Below are positions 9,419-17,764 of a DNA stretch of 64,000 bases, in pieces. This DNA comes from Phycisphaeraceae bacterium. GTDB lineage: Bacteria; Planctomycetota; Phycisphaerae; Phycisphaerales; UBA1924. The stretch spans positions 1 to 64,000 of the forward strand of contig RECQ01000052.1 in the NCBI GenBank assembly GCA_007693965.1. Direction: 5' to 3'. The notes beneath the pieces were generated by a model, which saw only the letters and a program-made list of their open reading frames with translations, was not told the origin of the DNA and did not search any database. Each line of letters starts with the position of its first letter. Position 1 is the first letter of the stretch. Both the position numbers and the translations under genes were made by a program.

Positions 9419-10150
9419 GTGGCGTCACGGAGCGAGAATTCGCCGAGGATTGTAGCGCTGGCGCCGATGCGGCATGACAGCGAGCGCGTGCCGGGGAAGA
9501 ACCGGCGCCTCTTCGCCGGGGCGCCGCTGCACCACCACATCGTGCGCACGCTGCTGGGATGTCCGAGTGTCGATGAGGTCGTGATCGACACGGACAGCGA
9601 CGAGATCATGCGGGAATGCGCGCGGGTGTTCCCCGAGGTGCGGCTCATAAAGAGGCCCGATTCGCTTCGAGGTGGCCATGTGCCGATGCACGATGTGCTG
9701 AAGCATGATGTGATGCAGGTCGAGGCGGAGTTCTACCTCCAGACGCACGCCACCAACCCGCTCCTGACGGGCGCGACGATCGAACGTGCGATCAAGGATT
9801 TTCTGATCGCCCGACCCGACTGCGACTCGCTGGTCTCGGTGACCAGGCTTCAGTCGCGCCTGTACGACGCTTCGGGCAGGCCCATAAACCACGATCCGCG
9901 CCGGCTCGAACGCACGCAGGATCTGGCGCCGGTCTTTGAGGAAAACTCGAACATCTACATTTTCACGCGGGATACGCTGTTCGAACACGGGGTGCGCATC
10001 GGGCGATCGCCGCTCTTCTTCGAGGTGAACCGCATCGAGGCGATGGACATCGACGATGAGCAGGATTTCCGTATGGCCGAGGCGCTGTACCTTGCTCGGG
10101 AGGCCGACACAGAGCGGAATGAAGCTCTGATCAGGGAGGGAGCAGTGTGA
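9419..10150 (+). CDS. Acylneuraminate cytidylyltransferase family protein (CMP-sugar synthetase)
   Basis: The protein has 243 residues. It belongs to the NeuA/KdsB superfamily, which transfers CMP from CTP to an acidic sugar. The N-terminal P-loop-like region is altered but recognisable (ALAPMRHDSERVPGKN), followed by VVIDTDSDEI and the substrate-loop region LQTHATNPLLTGATI. A late EVNRIEAMDIDDEQDF carries the family's conserved acidic metal site. The start is GTG at 9419, straight after the preceding stop, and the end overlaps the next GTG by four bases, so the genes are probably translationally coupled. Nothing in the window looks like a NeuB synthase, so the identity of the acid sugar cannot be fixed. 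Confidence 0.85.
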   Translation: MASRSENSPRIVALAPMRHDSERVPGKNRRLFAGAPLHHHIVRTLLGCPSVDEVVIDTDSDEIMRECARVFPEVRLIKRPDSLRGGHVPMHDVLKHDVMQVEAEFYLQTHATNPLLTGATIERAIKDFLIARPDCDSLVSVTRLQSRLYDASGRPINHDPRRLERTQDLAPVFEENSNIYIFTRDTLFEHGVRIGRSPLFFEVNRIEAMDIDDEQDFRMAEALYLAREADTERNEALIREGAV

Positions 10151-11139
10151 ACGAGCGGATTCTGATCACCGGGCCACGGATGCTGCGGGATATGGAGCGG
10201 CTTCGCCCGCTCTTCGCCGATTTCGGCTGGGAGCTTGTGCTCGCCGACGTACGCCAGTGCCTGAGCGAGGACGATTTGCTCGAGTTGGTCGGCGACATCG
10301 ACGGGACGATCTGCGGCGGCGACAAGTGGACGGCCCGCGTGATGGACGCGGCGCCGCGGCTGCGGGCGATCTGCAAGTGGGGAACCGGGATCGACGCGAT
10401 CGATCAGACCGCCGCGGCGGCGCGGGGGATCGCGGTGCGCAATGTTCCGGACGCCTTCAGCGTGCCGGTTGCCGACACCGTCTTCGCGTTCATGCTGAGC
10501 TTCGCGCGGCGGACGCCGTGGATCGACCGGCGGATGAAGCAGGGAGAGTGGGCCCAGCTCGACGGCCGCTCACTCGCGGAGTGCTCGCTGGGGGTGGTCG
10601 GCGTCGGGAACATCGGGCAGACGGCGCTGCGCCGGGCCCGCGCGTTCGGCATGAAGTGCTACGGGTGCGATCCGAGGCCCGTCCCGCTCCAGGTGATCGA
10701 CGACACCGGCGTGGAGATGGTGGAGTTCGATCGGCTGCTGGCCGAGTCCGATTTCGTGAGCCTGCACTGCGATCTGAATCCGACGAGCCTGCGGCTGATG
10801 AGCGACATGCACTTCGCGATGATGAAGAAAGACGCCGTGCTGATCAACACATCGCGCGGGCCCGTTGTGGATGAGGCGGCGTTGGTTCGGGCGCTGCAGA
10901 GCGGCGCCATCGCGGGCGCGGGGCTGGATGTCTTCGAGGTCGAGCCGCTGCCGCAGAACAGCCCGCTGCTGGGGATGGACAACGTGATTCTCACGCCGCA
11001 CCTGGCCAACAGCAGCGAGCGGGCTGCGTGGCGCGTGCATGAGCGAACGATCCGGAACATTGCGGAGCTGCTGGAGACCGTTCCGGCGCGCACCGCAGCG
11101 GCGACGTACACGCAGGAGATGGAGGCCGCGGCTCGATGA
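10147..11139 (+). CDS. D-isomer specific 2-hydroxyacid dehydrogenase, NAD-binding
   Basis: The 330-residue protein has the layout of the D-2-hydroxyacid dehydrogenase family (phosphoglycerate dehydrogenase-like). The NAD-binding GVVGVGNIGQTALRR lies mid-protein. The catalytic triad appears as Arg in NTSRGPVVDE, Glu in LDVFEVEPLP and His in ILTPHLANSS. It starts with GTG in a GTGTGA overlap with the CMP-sugar synthetase gene and ends in an ATGA overlap with the next gene, so it is tightly bound to the glycan operon. A role in making or altering a sugar acid is inferred from that context rather than serine biosynthesis. There is no C-terminal ACT domain. Confidence 0.9.
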   Translation: MNERILITGPRMLRDMERLRPLFADFGWELVLADVRQCLSEDDLLELVGDIDGTICGGDKWTARVMDAAPRLRAICKWGTGIDAIDQTAAAARGIAVRNVPDAFSVPVADTVFAFMLSFARRTPWIDRRMKQGEWAQLDGRSLAECSLGVVGVGNIGQTALRRARAFGMKCYGCDPRPVPLQVIDDTGVEMVEFDRLLAESDFVSLHCDLNPTSLRLMSDMHFAMMKKDAVLINTSRGPVVDEAALVRALQSGAIAGAGLDVFEVEPLPQNSPLLGMDNVILTPHLANSSERAAWRVHERTIRNIAELLETVPARTAAATYTQEMEAAAR

Positions 11140-11882
11140 AGAAGGTGGCGCTCATCACCGGGGCCGCGGGCGGCATCGGCCGTGCCACGGCGGGCGTCTT
11201 CGCCGAGGCGGGATGGTCGGTGGTGGGCGTCGATCGTCGCGGCGAGGCGGTCGAGGGCATAGAGCACATGATCGAAGCGGATATGGCCGACCCGGAGTCG
11301 CCGGAGCGGATCTTCCGCACGACGGAGGAGCGATTCGGTCGGCTCGATGCGCTGGTGAACAACGCCGCGGTGCAGATCTGCAAGCCGGTGGTGGAGACGA
11401 CGGCGGCGGAGTGGGACGCGGTGATGGCGTCGAACCTGCGGTCGGTGTTTCTGTCGATGAGGTATGCGCATCCGATGCTGGCGCAGACAAAGGGTTCGAT
11501 TATCAACGTCAGCTCCGTACACGCGATGGCGACGAGCAAGAACATCGCGGCGTACGCGGCGAGCAAGGGCGCCCTGCTGGCGTTCACGCGGGCGGTGGCG
11601 CTGGAGTTCGGGGCGGATGGCGTGCGTGTGAACGCGGTGCTGCCGGGCGCGGTGGACACGCCCATGCTGCACGCAGGTCTGGACCGGGGCCACATCGACG
11701 CTGCGGGGACGGATGAGCTGATCCGCGGCCTGGGGCGGAAGCACGTGCTGGGGCGGGTGGGGAGGCCGGAGGAGATCGGCAGCGTGATCCTGTTCCTGGC
11801 GGACGGGGAGCGATCGAGTTTCATCACGGGACAGGCGATGGTTGTGGACGGCGGTGCGATGGCGCGGTTGAGCACGGAGTAA
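11136..11882 (+). CDS. Short-chain dehydrogenase/reductase (SDR)
   Basis: This is a 248-residue classical SDR. It has the TGAAGGIGRA cofactor motif near residue 9, NNAAV mid-protein, catalytic Ser in INVSSVHAM, and the YAASKG active-site Tyr-Lys pair. The C-terminal end, ITGQAMVVDGG, is typical of the family. An acidic residue after the second strand (VVGVDRRG) leaves NAD or NADP preference open. The start overlaps the stop of the preceding dehydrogenase as ATGA. Within this operon it probably oxidises or reduces a sugar or keto-acid intermediate destined for CMP activation, but that is inference. Confidence 0.9.
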   Translation: MKKVALITGAAGGIGRATAGVFAEAGWSVVGVDRRGEAVEGIEHMIEADMADPESPERIFRTTEERFGRLDALVNNAAVQICKPVVETTAAEWDAVMASNLRSVFLSMRYAHPMLAQTKGSIINVSSVHAMATSKNIAAYAASKGALLAFTRAVALEFGADGVRVNAVLPGAVDTPMLHAGLDRGHIDAAGTDELIRGLGRKHVLGRVGRPEEIGSVILFLADGERSSFITGQAMVVDGGAMARLSTE

Positions 11883-11912
11883 TGGCGAACATCGTGAGAG
11901 CGGAGGCGATTC

Positions 11913-12977
11913 ATGACGCGGACGATCCAGGAAGAGAAATCGACGGCGAAGCTCGATCCTTCGACGGCATGTCTCGAAGAGTTCATCGATCCTGCGGCGG
12001 AGATCGCGGCGATTCACGCGCAACGCCTACGGGCTATCGAGACTGTCGATCAGGATCTTGTGCTGGTGTCGCAGGTGCAGCGCTCCGGCGGCACGCTGGT
12101 GACGCAGATGTTCGACGGGCATCCCGAGCTGCATGTGCATCCAACTGAGCTGTATATCGGGCGTCCGAACAAGTGGGACTGGCCGCGGCTGGATCTTGAC
12201 GGACGCCCTGAGGATTGGTTTGCAGCGCTCTTTGAGCCGTACACCAATCGAGGTCTGCGTGAGGGATATTCGAAGCAACCATTGAAGCGCCGGAGCGAGA
12301 CCGAACGATACGAGTGTCTGATGCTGCCTTCGCTCATGCGAGCGATCTTTCTTGAGCTGGCCTCCGCTCGCAGTCCGAAGTCGCAGCGTGAGATTCTCAA
12401 CTGGCACATGACGGCCTACTTCAACGGCTGGTTGGGGTATCCACTGTCGGGATCGCGACGCCGGCTGGTCTTCGCGTTCGTGCCGCGGCTGATCTCGAAC
12501 GCTGAGAGCGTGGCGGGCTACTTCGATGATTATCCCGGCGGCCGACTGATATCGCTCGTGCGCGACCCGGTCTCGTGGTACGCCTCCGCGCACGCGCTGA
12601 ACAGCGTGACCTATCCGGATCCGGTGTCGGCGGCGGAGCACTGGATCGCATCGACGAACGGCATGCTCCGGGAGAAGGAGCAGCGAGCCGACCGTGTTCG
12701 GCTTGTGAAGTTCGAGCAACTGATCGAGCGTCCTGAGCACGAAGCGCGCCGGCTGTGCGAGTTTCTGGAGATCGGATTTGATCCCATAGTCCTGACTCCG
12801 ACCTACATGGGGCGACCGATCGCGGCGTCATCGAGTTTCCGCCTTGATGGACACGGTGTGCTGAAAGATCCCGCAGATCGCAGACGCCAGGTGTCTGAGA
12901 AGGATACGGCGGCGATCGTCGCGCTGACATCAGCGCTCTACGCCGACGCCGTCGAAGCAGTCGAGAGCCAGGATTGA
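11913..12977 (+). CDS. Sulfotransferase family protein
   Basis: A 354-residue protein with the two signatures of PAPS-dependent sulfotransferases. The 5'-phosphosulfate loop appears as VQRSGGTLVTQMFDGHP at about 54-70, a variant P-loop, and the 3'-phosphate site as LISLVRDPVSWYASA near 211. The middle of the protein is poorly conserved, as usual for enzymes with different acceptors. GGAGG at 11900-11904 lies 8 bases before the ATG. It is the last plus-strand gene of this arm and meets a minus-strand arm at about 13.0 kb. It probably sulfates the glycan made by the surrounding genes. Confidence 0.8.
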   Translation: MTRTIQEEKSTAKLDPSTACLEEFIDPAAEIAAIHAQRLRAIETVDQDLVLVSQVQRSGGTLVTQMFDGHPELHVHPTELYIGRPNKWDWPRLDLDGRPEDWFAALFEPYTNRGLREGYSKQPLKRRSETERYECLMLPSLMRAIFLELASARSPKSQREILNWHMTAYFNGWLGYPLSGSRRRLVFAFVPRLISNAESVAGYFDDYPGGRLISLVRDPVSWYASAHALNSVTYPDPVSAAEHWIASTNGMLREKEQRADRVRLVKFEQLIERPEHEARRLCEFLEIGFDPIVLTPTYMGRPIAASSSFRLDGHGVLKDPADRRRQVSEKDTAAIVALTSALYADAVEAVESQD

Positions 12978-13044
12978 TTCAGGCGCCAAAGGAAGTCGGG
13001 AGGGCGCCGCCGCTGGACATCAAAGATCTGATCGATCCTGCTCA

Positions 13045-13785
13045 TCACTGCGAACGAAGCGCCAGGATCGGCTGATGCACCGGGCTCCATCGGTCGAGTT
13101 CGAGGTCCTGCTCAGTGAAGCCGAAAGCGCCGACCCGTTCCCACCCATTGAGCAGCAGAGGAAGCCTGTGCCTGCCGTAGACGCGGTGGCGGTTCCAGAC
13201 GACGGTGTCGATACCGACGGGCACGGCGAGAAAGAGCAGCGAGCCGGAACAAAGTGCGCGGGCGACGGTGCGCATCGCATCGATGTCGGCGTCGGGGTTC
13301 AGCGGGTCGCCGTATCGGCCCAAGCCGTCGTGTTCGAAACTGGATATCGAAAAGGCCGCATCGAATTTCGCGCTCCGGGCGGCGAGTTCGGAAGGGTGCA
13401 TCGTGTCGACACTGGGGTGCTCGACCACGGGCGGGTTGTAGTCGATGATCGTGATCCGGGCGGCGCCGCGGGCGAGCGCGATGGATTCATACCAGGGGCG
13501 CGTCGAGCCGAAGACGGCCACATGGGCGCCGCCGATCGGGTGCGCATCGAGGGCGGTGTACAGGTATTCGTCGGTCTTGTCGTAAAACTTCGAGAGCCGC
13601 TGCTCCGCATCATGCATCCACGCGTCGAACTGCTCACGTGTGTAGCGGGTCGGCGCATCCGGGGCCACGCTGTCATCGCGGTACGAGTCGATGATGCGGA
13701 CGCGTCCGCCCATGGTGTACCCGTCCAGCATCTCAGGCGGAATGCGGCGGGGCGGGGCGTTGCGGGCTGCGGCTCCTGCGATCAT
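13045..13785 (-). CDS. DUF268 family protein
   Basis: A protein of about 246 residues. The central pattern VAVFGSTRPWYESIALARGA followed by ITIIDYNPP and SISSFEHDGLGRYG matches DUF268, a family of unknown activity that resembles class I methyltransferases in this region (an E-x-x-G-A and an acidic ID-x-N at the SAM pocket). I prefer the ATG at 13785 because GGAG sits 5 bases before it. An ATG at 13863 overlapping the preceding stop is also possible and would add 26 Ala/Arg-rich residues. DUF268 genes are often found in polysaccharide clusters. It is the last gene of the minus-strand arm. Confidence 0.8.
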   Translation of the reverse strand: MIAGAAARNAPPRRIPPEMLDGYTMGGRVRIIDSYRDDSVAPDAPTRYTREQFDAWMHDAEQRLSKFYDKTDEYLYTALDAHPIGGAHVAVFGSTRPWYESIALARGAARITIIDYNPPVVEHPSVDTMHPSELAARSAKFDAAFSISSFEHDGLGRYGDPLNPDADIDAMRTVARALCSGSLLFLAVPVGIDTVVWNRHRVYGRHRLPLLLNGWERVGAFGFTEQDLELDRWSPVHQPILALRSQ

Positions 13786-13852
13786 GGCGGCTCCTTCGGC
13801 TCCGGATCTCGTCTCAGACGCCCGCACTCTGCGCGCTCGGGCGCCGCTCGGG

Positions 13853-14602
13853 CTAAGATTCATTTCCCATCATGCGCTCGACAGCGCGCAGGTCTTCCGG
13901 TGTGTCCACACTGCGGACTCTGAAGCGCGTCGGCGCCATCTTCACGCGCCCCCCGGTCTCTAAGATGCGGAGCATGTCGACCGACTCGATCTTCTCCAGC
14001 GGCGTGGGGGGAGTCCTTGAATACTCGAAGAGGAAGTCGCGCCGGAAGGGGATGACGCACACCTGCTTCCATCGCGCGCCCGCGACATCGCCGCGGCGGG
14101 GGGTGGGGATTGGCTCGCGGGAGAAGTAGAGGGCGAAGTTGTCGCTGTCCACGACCACCTTCACCTCGTTGGGGTCGCGGTGTTCCTCATCGCTCTCGAT
14201 CGGCGCCATCAGGTTGACGAGGTTGATAGAGCCGTCCGCCAGCATGGGGGCGAGCGCCTCGTCGATCATCTCGGGACGGATCATCGGCTCGTCGCCCTGG
14301 ATCATGACGACGATGTCGGCCCGTTCGCCCGATTCATCTTCGATCTTGAGTACAGCCTCGGCGACGCGATCGGTGCAGCGCTCGTGCGTGTCGGCGGTCA
14401 TGACGGCGGGGACGCCGATCGATTCGGCGGCGCTTCGGATCTCATCGTCGCAGGTGGCGATATACAGCGCATCGAGCGTCCGGCATCCGGCGCTGCGGCG
14501 GGCGCAGTGGGCGATCATGGGCTCGCCATGAATCAGCGCCAGCGGCTTGCCGGGGAAACGTGTCGAGGCCATTCGCGACGGGATGACGCCGATGATGCGC
14601 AT
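13853..14602 (-). CDS. kdsB: KdsB-type cytidylyltransferase (3-deoxy-manno-octulosonate or related sugar)
   Basis: This 249-residue protein has the usual KdsB length and motifs: IIGVIPSRMASTRFPGKPL at the N-terminus (CTP-binding Arg and Lys), VVMIQGDEPMI, and IESVDMLRILE near the end. KdsB makes CMP-Kdo for lipid A inner core, but relatives activate other ulosonic acids. It sits inside a decorative glycan cluster, with no Kdo synthase nearby and a second CMP-sugar synthetase at 9419-10150, so the true substrate may be a Kdo-like sugar rather than Kdo itself. The gene symbol reflects family only. Confidence 0.85.
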   Translation of the reverse strand: MRIIGVIPSRMASTRFPGKPLALIHGEPMIAHCARRSAGCRTLDALYIATCDDEIRSAAESIGVPAVMTADTHERCTDRVAEAVLKIEDESGERADIVVMIQGDEPMIRPEMIDEALAPMLADGSINLVNLMAPIESDEEHRDPNEVKVVVDSDNFALYFSREPIPTPRRGDVAGARWKQVCVIPFRRDFLFEYSRTPPTPLEKIESVDMLRILETGGRVKMAPTRFRVRSVDTPEDLRAVERMMGNES

Positions 14603-14623
14603 GTTGCTGTTCCTCGAAAAAAC

Positions 14624-15535
14624 TCAGCGCAGCCGCTGCGCCACCACCATGCCCTGCATGGTCGAATCGTCCACGTAGATCGTTCGCCAGTCTGGGTCCG
14701 CCTCGACGGCGGCGCAGGCGATGAAGCTCTTCATCGACTTGGGGTAGAAGACGTCGTGAAAGGCCGCAAGGCCGCCGGGGCGGATGCGGCCGCGGAGCGT
14801 CTCCCACTCGAGAAGTGTCGAGAGCTCGCCGCCGTCGAAGAAGACCAGGTCGAAGGGCTCTTCGCGCTCGACGATGCTCGCCAGCGCATCGCCCCGGCCT
14901 TCACGGTCGAGCCGCTCGAGGAAATCGAGATTGGCGTCGAGCGAGCCGCCGAGGGCGTAGCGATCGAGCAGCGCGCGGGGGAAGACGAGACTGCCATCCT
15001 GCACGAGCAGCCGCGCGACGCTGGGTGGCCCGGGCGCTGCGAGTTCGCAGGCGGCGCGCCACATCGGCCAGGGGCAGCGCTCGCTGATCCAGGCGTCCAT
15101 GAGTGGCGCCAGATCGGCGATGCGGACAGCGCCGATCGATCCATGCCCCTCGACGCCGTAGAACGATCGCAACTGCTCGGCGCTGACGGTGCCCGCCTCG
15201 ACCAAGCGCACCCGCTCGCGGATCAGATCGCGCTCGGGCATCGACTCGACGTGCGTCCACATGCGATCGAAGGACGCGTCGACGCAGATCACCTCGGCCC
15301 CGGTCGCGGCGCCGAGACGGGCCCACATCGCCGTCGAGATGCCGCCGCCGAGCTCCAGGATGCGCCGGGCGCCGGCGTGGTGCGCGAGCGTTACGATCGC
15401 GACGTACTGGCGCAGGGCATACACGCGGTTCTGATCGAGCTCGCGGACATCCGGGTAGCACAGGCGGCGCACGGCCTCGACGATGTCGCCGGTCGGGCGC
15501 CCGTGGGTTGCGATGGATCGCGCGTGTGTGGGCAT
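14624..15535 (-). CDS. Class I SAM-dependent methyltransferase-like protein
   Basis: A protein of about 303 residues. RRILELGGGISTAMWA is motif I of class I SAM methyltransferases, followed by EVICVDASF (motif II acidic residue) and, late in the protein, FDLVFFDGGE and GRIRPGGLAAFHDVF. The pattern fits the Methyltransf_24 group common in sugar and glycan modification clusters. I chose ATG 15535; a TTG at 15553 overlaps the upstream stop as TTGA and could be used instead. It lies between a GT-B-like gene and the KdsB-type gene in a minus-strand operon. The acceptor is unknown. Confidence 0.75.
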   Translation of the reverse strand: MPTHARSIATHGRPTGDIVEAVRRLCYPDVRELDQNRVYALRQYVAIVTLAHHAGARRILELGGGISTAMWARLGAATGAEVICVDASFDRMWTHVESMPERDLIRERVRLVEAGTVSAEQLRSFYGVEGHGSIGAVRIADLAPLMDAWISERCPWPMWRAACELAAPGPPSVARLLVQDGSLVFPRALLDRYALGGSLDANLDFLERLDREGRGDALASIVEREEPFDLVFFDGGELSTLLEWETLRGRIRPGGLAAFHDVFYPKSMKSFIACAAVEADPDWRTIYVDDSTMQGMVVAQRLR

Positions 15536-15549
15536 GGCTGTCTCTTTGG

Positions 15550-16815
15550 TCAAAGCGCAGCGCTCCCCGCGACGGTGGGAGCGCTCCTGGCGGCGCTGTC
15601 TTCTAGGATTTCGAGCAGGGCCGCGACGCAGCGGGGCAGGACATGCTCGTCCGGCGTGTGGATCATCTCGTCGATGAAGCGGCGCTCGTCGGCGGGGCTG
15701 GAGAGGCGCGCGTGCGAATCATTGCGATAGAGCCGGAGGGCGTCGTGCAGCTCGTCGCGGCAGCGGACCTCGGCGCCGGGGATGAAGTGGCTCACGACGC
15801 TGCGGGACGGATGCAGGTATTCGATGGAGAGGATCCGCGTGCCGAGCTGCACGGCGTCGAACACGGCGCTCGTCCCGATGTCGAGCGCCACGTTGGCCCA
15901 GCGTGTGACAACGCGGCTGGAAATGCCGTCTCGATCGATCCGGACACCCGGGCCATCCTGGAACAGACCGGGGTGGCGCCGCCGGAACTCATCCTCCCCG
16001 ACGCTCCTTGGATGGTGCTGGATCATCACCGCCGCGCCCTCGATGGAGCGGATCATCTCGATGGTGCGCTCGGCCTCCTCCCAGTGGATCGGCCAGCGGA
16101 AGTGGCGCAGAAAGAAGGCGATGCGCAGGTCCGCCCCGGCGTTCCAGCTCACATGATCGCGGTCGATGCCGTCGAGCGTCTCCAGCCACTCCGAGTTGTA
16201 CCGCGGCGAGCCGACGATTCTGACGCGCTCGGCGGGCATGTGGGGCAGGTAGCGCGCGGCGCAGACGCGGTTGGGCACGAAGACCGCGTCGAACACCGCG
16301 GATCTGCTGAAATTGTCGGCCTGCGAATCGGCGACCGCATCCGGGCGGAACATCCTGTTGATGTACGGGGCGTCGCCGTGCGGCAGGCTGACGACGGGGA
16401 TCGAGCGAAGATTCCCCCACGCCGCGACCCGTTCGGCGAAGCCGATCTCGGGCATGTCGTTCATGATCCAGTCGAGCGCGACGAGCGAACTCGTGGCCCC
16501 CGAGACGAGGCGATCGAAACACCTGTGGACCGTCTCATCGTCCATGCCGAGCACGATGTGGCCCTCTTCGCCGCAGGCGCCCCGGGCCTTGCGGATCTCT
16601 GCATCGGTCAGGTGATCCTCGATGAAGGAGATCGACACGCCCGGCTGTGCCCCAAGAAACACGAGGCGCGGATCGCGCAGCAGGCTGCGGCGTGACGAGA
16701 CAACGGCGCAAATCTCTGCGCCGCCGGACTTCGAGAGGGCCCAGAGTATGGGCGCGATGTGATCAATATCGTTGTGGTGACGGAGAAGGCTGATGATACA
16801 CGCGTTCCGGCTCAT
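15550..16815 (-). CDS. GT-B-like transferase, resembling CDP-glycerol glycerophosphotransferases
   Basis: The protein has 421 residues and no membrane segment. Features include RVRIVGSPRYNSEW in the second half, followed by LRIAFFLRHF, VMIQHHPRS and a late ANVALDIGTSAVFDAVQLGTR. The H-H-P and the D-x-G-T-S-x-x-x-D elements resemble the C-terminal Rossmann domain of CDP-glycerol or capsule polymer transferases. It overlaps the upstream sulfotransferase gene as ATGA. It is probably a glycan or phospho-polyol polymerising or capping enzyme. This is a weak family match, and the protein could equally be a plain glycosyltransferase. Confidence 0.55.
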   Translation of the reverse strand: MSRNACIISLLRHHNDIDHIAPILWALSKSGGAEICAVVSSRRSLLRDPRLVFLGAQPGVSISFIEDHLTDAEIRKARGACGEEGHIVLGMDDETVHRCFDRLVSGATSSLVALDWIMNDMPEIGFAERVAAWGNLRSIPVVSLPHGDAPYINRMFRPDAVADSQADNFSRSAVFDAVFVPNRVCAARYLPHMPAERVRIVGSPRYNSEWLETLDGIDRDHVSWNAGADLRIAFFLRHFRWPIHWEEAERTIEMIRSIEGAAVMIQHHPRSVGEDEFRRRHPGLFQDGPGVRIDRDGISSRVVTRWANVALDIGTSAVFDAVQLGTRILSIEYLHPSRSVVSHFIPGAEVRCRDELHDALRLYRNDSHARLSSPADERRFIDEMIHTPDEHVLPRCVAALLEILEDSAARSAPTVAGSAAL

Positions 16816-17726
16816 GGCGTGGATTCCACGGGGGTCTCGCGTGCGCCAAGAAGCGAGGCGTATCGCTCCCGGCAGGAATCGACCAGCTCGCGATCGGCGT
16901 CGAGCAGCGATTGAAGCGCCTCCGCCTCTTCCTCTTCCGATGCCGGATTGCGCATTGCGAAAAAGTCGTCGGCGCTCCCCCCGCTCGGACGTCGGCGGGA
17001 CGTGAGCCGGTCGGCCTGCGTAGCGGCGACGCTGTGAAGGGTCGAATCGACCTCGGGCCAGAGCCGCTCAAAGACCCGGGCCAGGGCCGCGGCGCCATTT
17101 TCCTTGTGCTCCGCGTAGTCGACCACCGCGCCGGGCCGGCGCTCCCGCAGCTCCATCGTGCAGGCCAGAGAAGACTCGACCAGCGCACAGATGCGTCGCT
17201 CGGGGAGGAAGTTGTACCAGGTTTCGCTGCGGCGCTTGTATCCGAGGATGGATGCGATTGTCTCGATCGGATCGCGCACGCGGTAGACCAGATCAACGGG
17301 CTCGCCGCGCTCCCGCTCGAAGCGCGCGAGGGCCTCATCGATGCGGCCCGCATCGCAGTCGAACATGCCGGGGTGCGCCTTCTCGATCCAGCGGGCCGCC
17401 GCGCCGGTCGGCGGCGCCGGTGTTTCAAGTGTGTCATCCGCATGAAAATCGGGAATGGTGGCCATCACACCGCATCGCAGCTCGATCTCCATACCCTCGG
17501 GCGCCACCCCGGCCAGGTCGCGCGGGTAGCGATTGAACTTCTCGAGTCCGAGGCTCCTGAAGAGCGTGGCCTCGCGCCGCACGCGGACCAGCGGATGGCA
17601 GCGGATGGCGTCGAACAGCCACGTGCTCCCCGTACGCGGCGGCGCCATGATGAGAACCCACCGGCCGCCGCGGCGCTCTTCGGCCATGGCGTCATTCGCT
17701 TCGATTGGCTTGATCCTCTCGTTCAC
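16812..17726 (-). CDS. Sulfotransferase family protein
   Basis: A protein of about 304 residues. WVLIMAPPRTGSTWLFDAIRCHP near the N-terminus is a clear PAPS 5'-phosphosulfate loop, and VDLVYRVRDPIETIASILG carries the 3'-phosphate-binding R-x-x-x-S-like region. This is a closer match to standard sulfotransferases than the protein at 11913-12977. I prefer a GTG start at 17726 because a strong GGAGG lies 5 bases upstream; a GTG at 17765 abutting the upstream stop would add 13 residues. It overlaps the next gene as ATGA. It probably sulfates the same surface polymer. Confidence 0.8.
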   Translation of the reverse strand: MNERIKPIEANDAMAEERRGGRWVLIMAPPRTGSTWLFDAIRCHPLVRVRREATLFRSLGLEKFNRYPRDLAGVAPEGMEIELRCGVMATIPDFHADDTLETPAPPTGAAARWIEKAHPGMFDCDAGRIDEALARFERERGEPVDLVYRVRDPIETIASILGYKRRSETWYNFLPERRICALVESSLACTMELRERRPGAVVDYAEHKENGAAALARVFERLWPEVDSTLHSVAATQADRLTSRRRPSGGSADDFFAMRNPASEEEEAEALQSLLDADRELVDSCRERYASLLGARETPVESTP

Positions 17727-17764
17727 AGATCCTCCGCTCCTCATCAGAGCCGGGCGCCGACTCA

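Noticed and set aside
12978-13044. Terminator between the convergent arms of the glycan cluster
   Set aside because: GGCGCC words are present but do not form a stem with a T tract.
13075-13923. A 282-codon plus-strand open frame opposite the DUF268 gene
   Set aside because: The minus strand carries the conserved DUF268 motifs.
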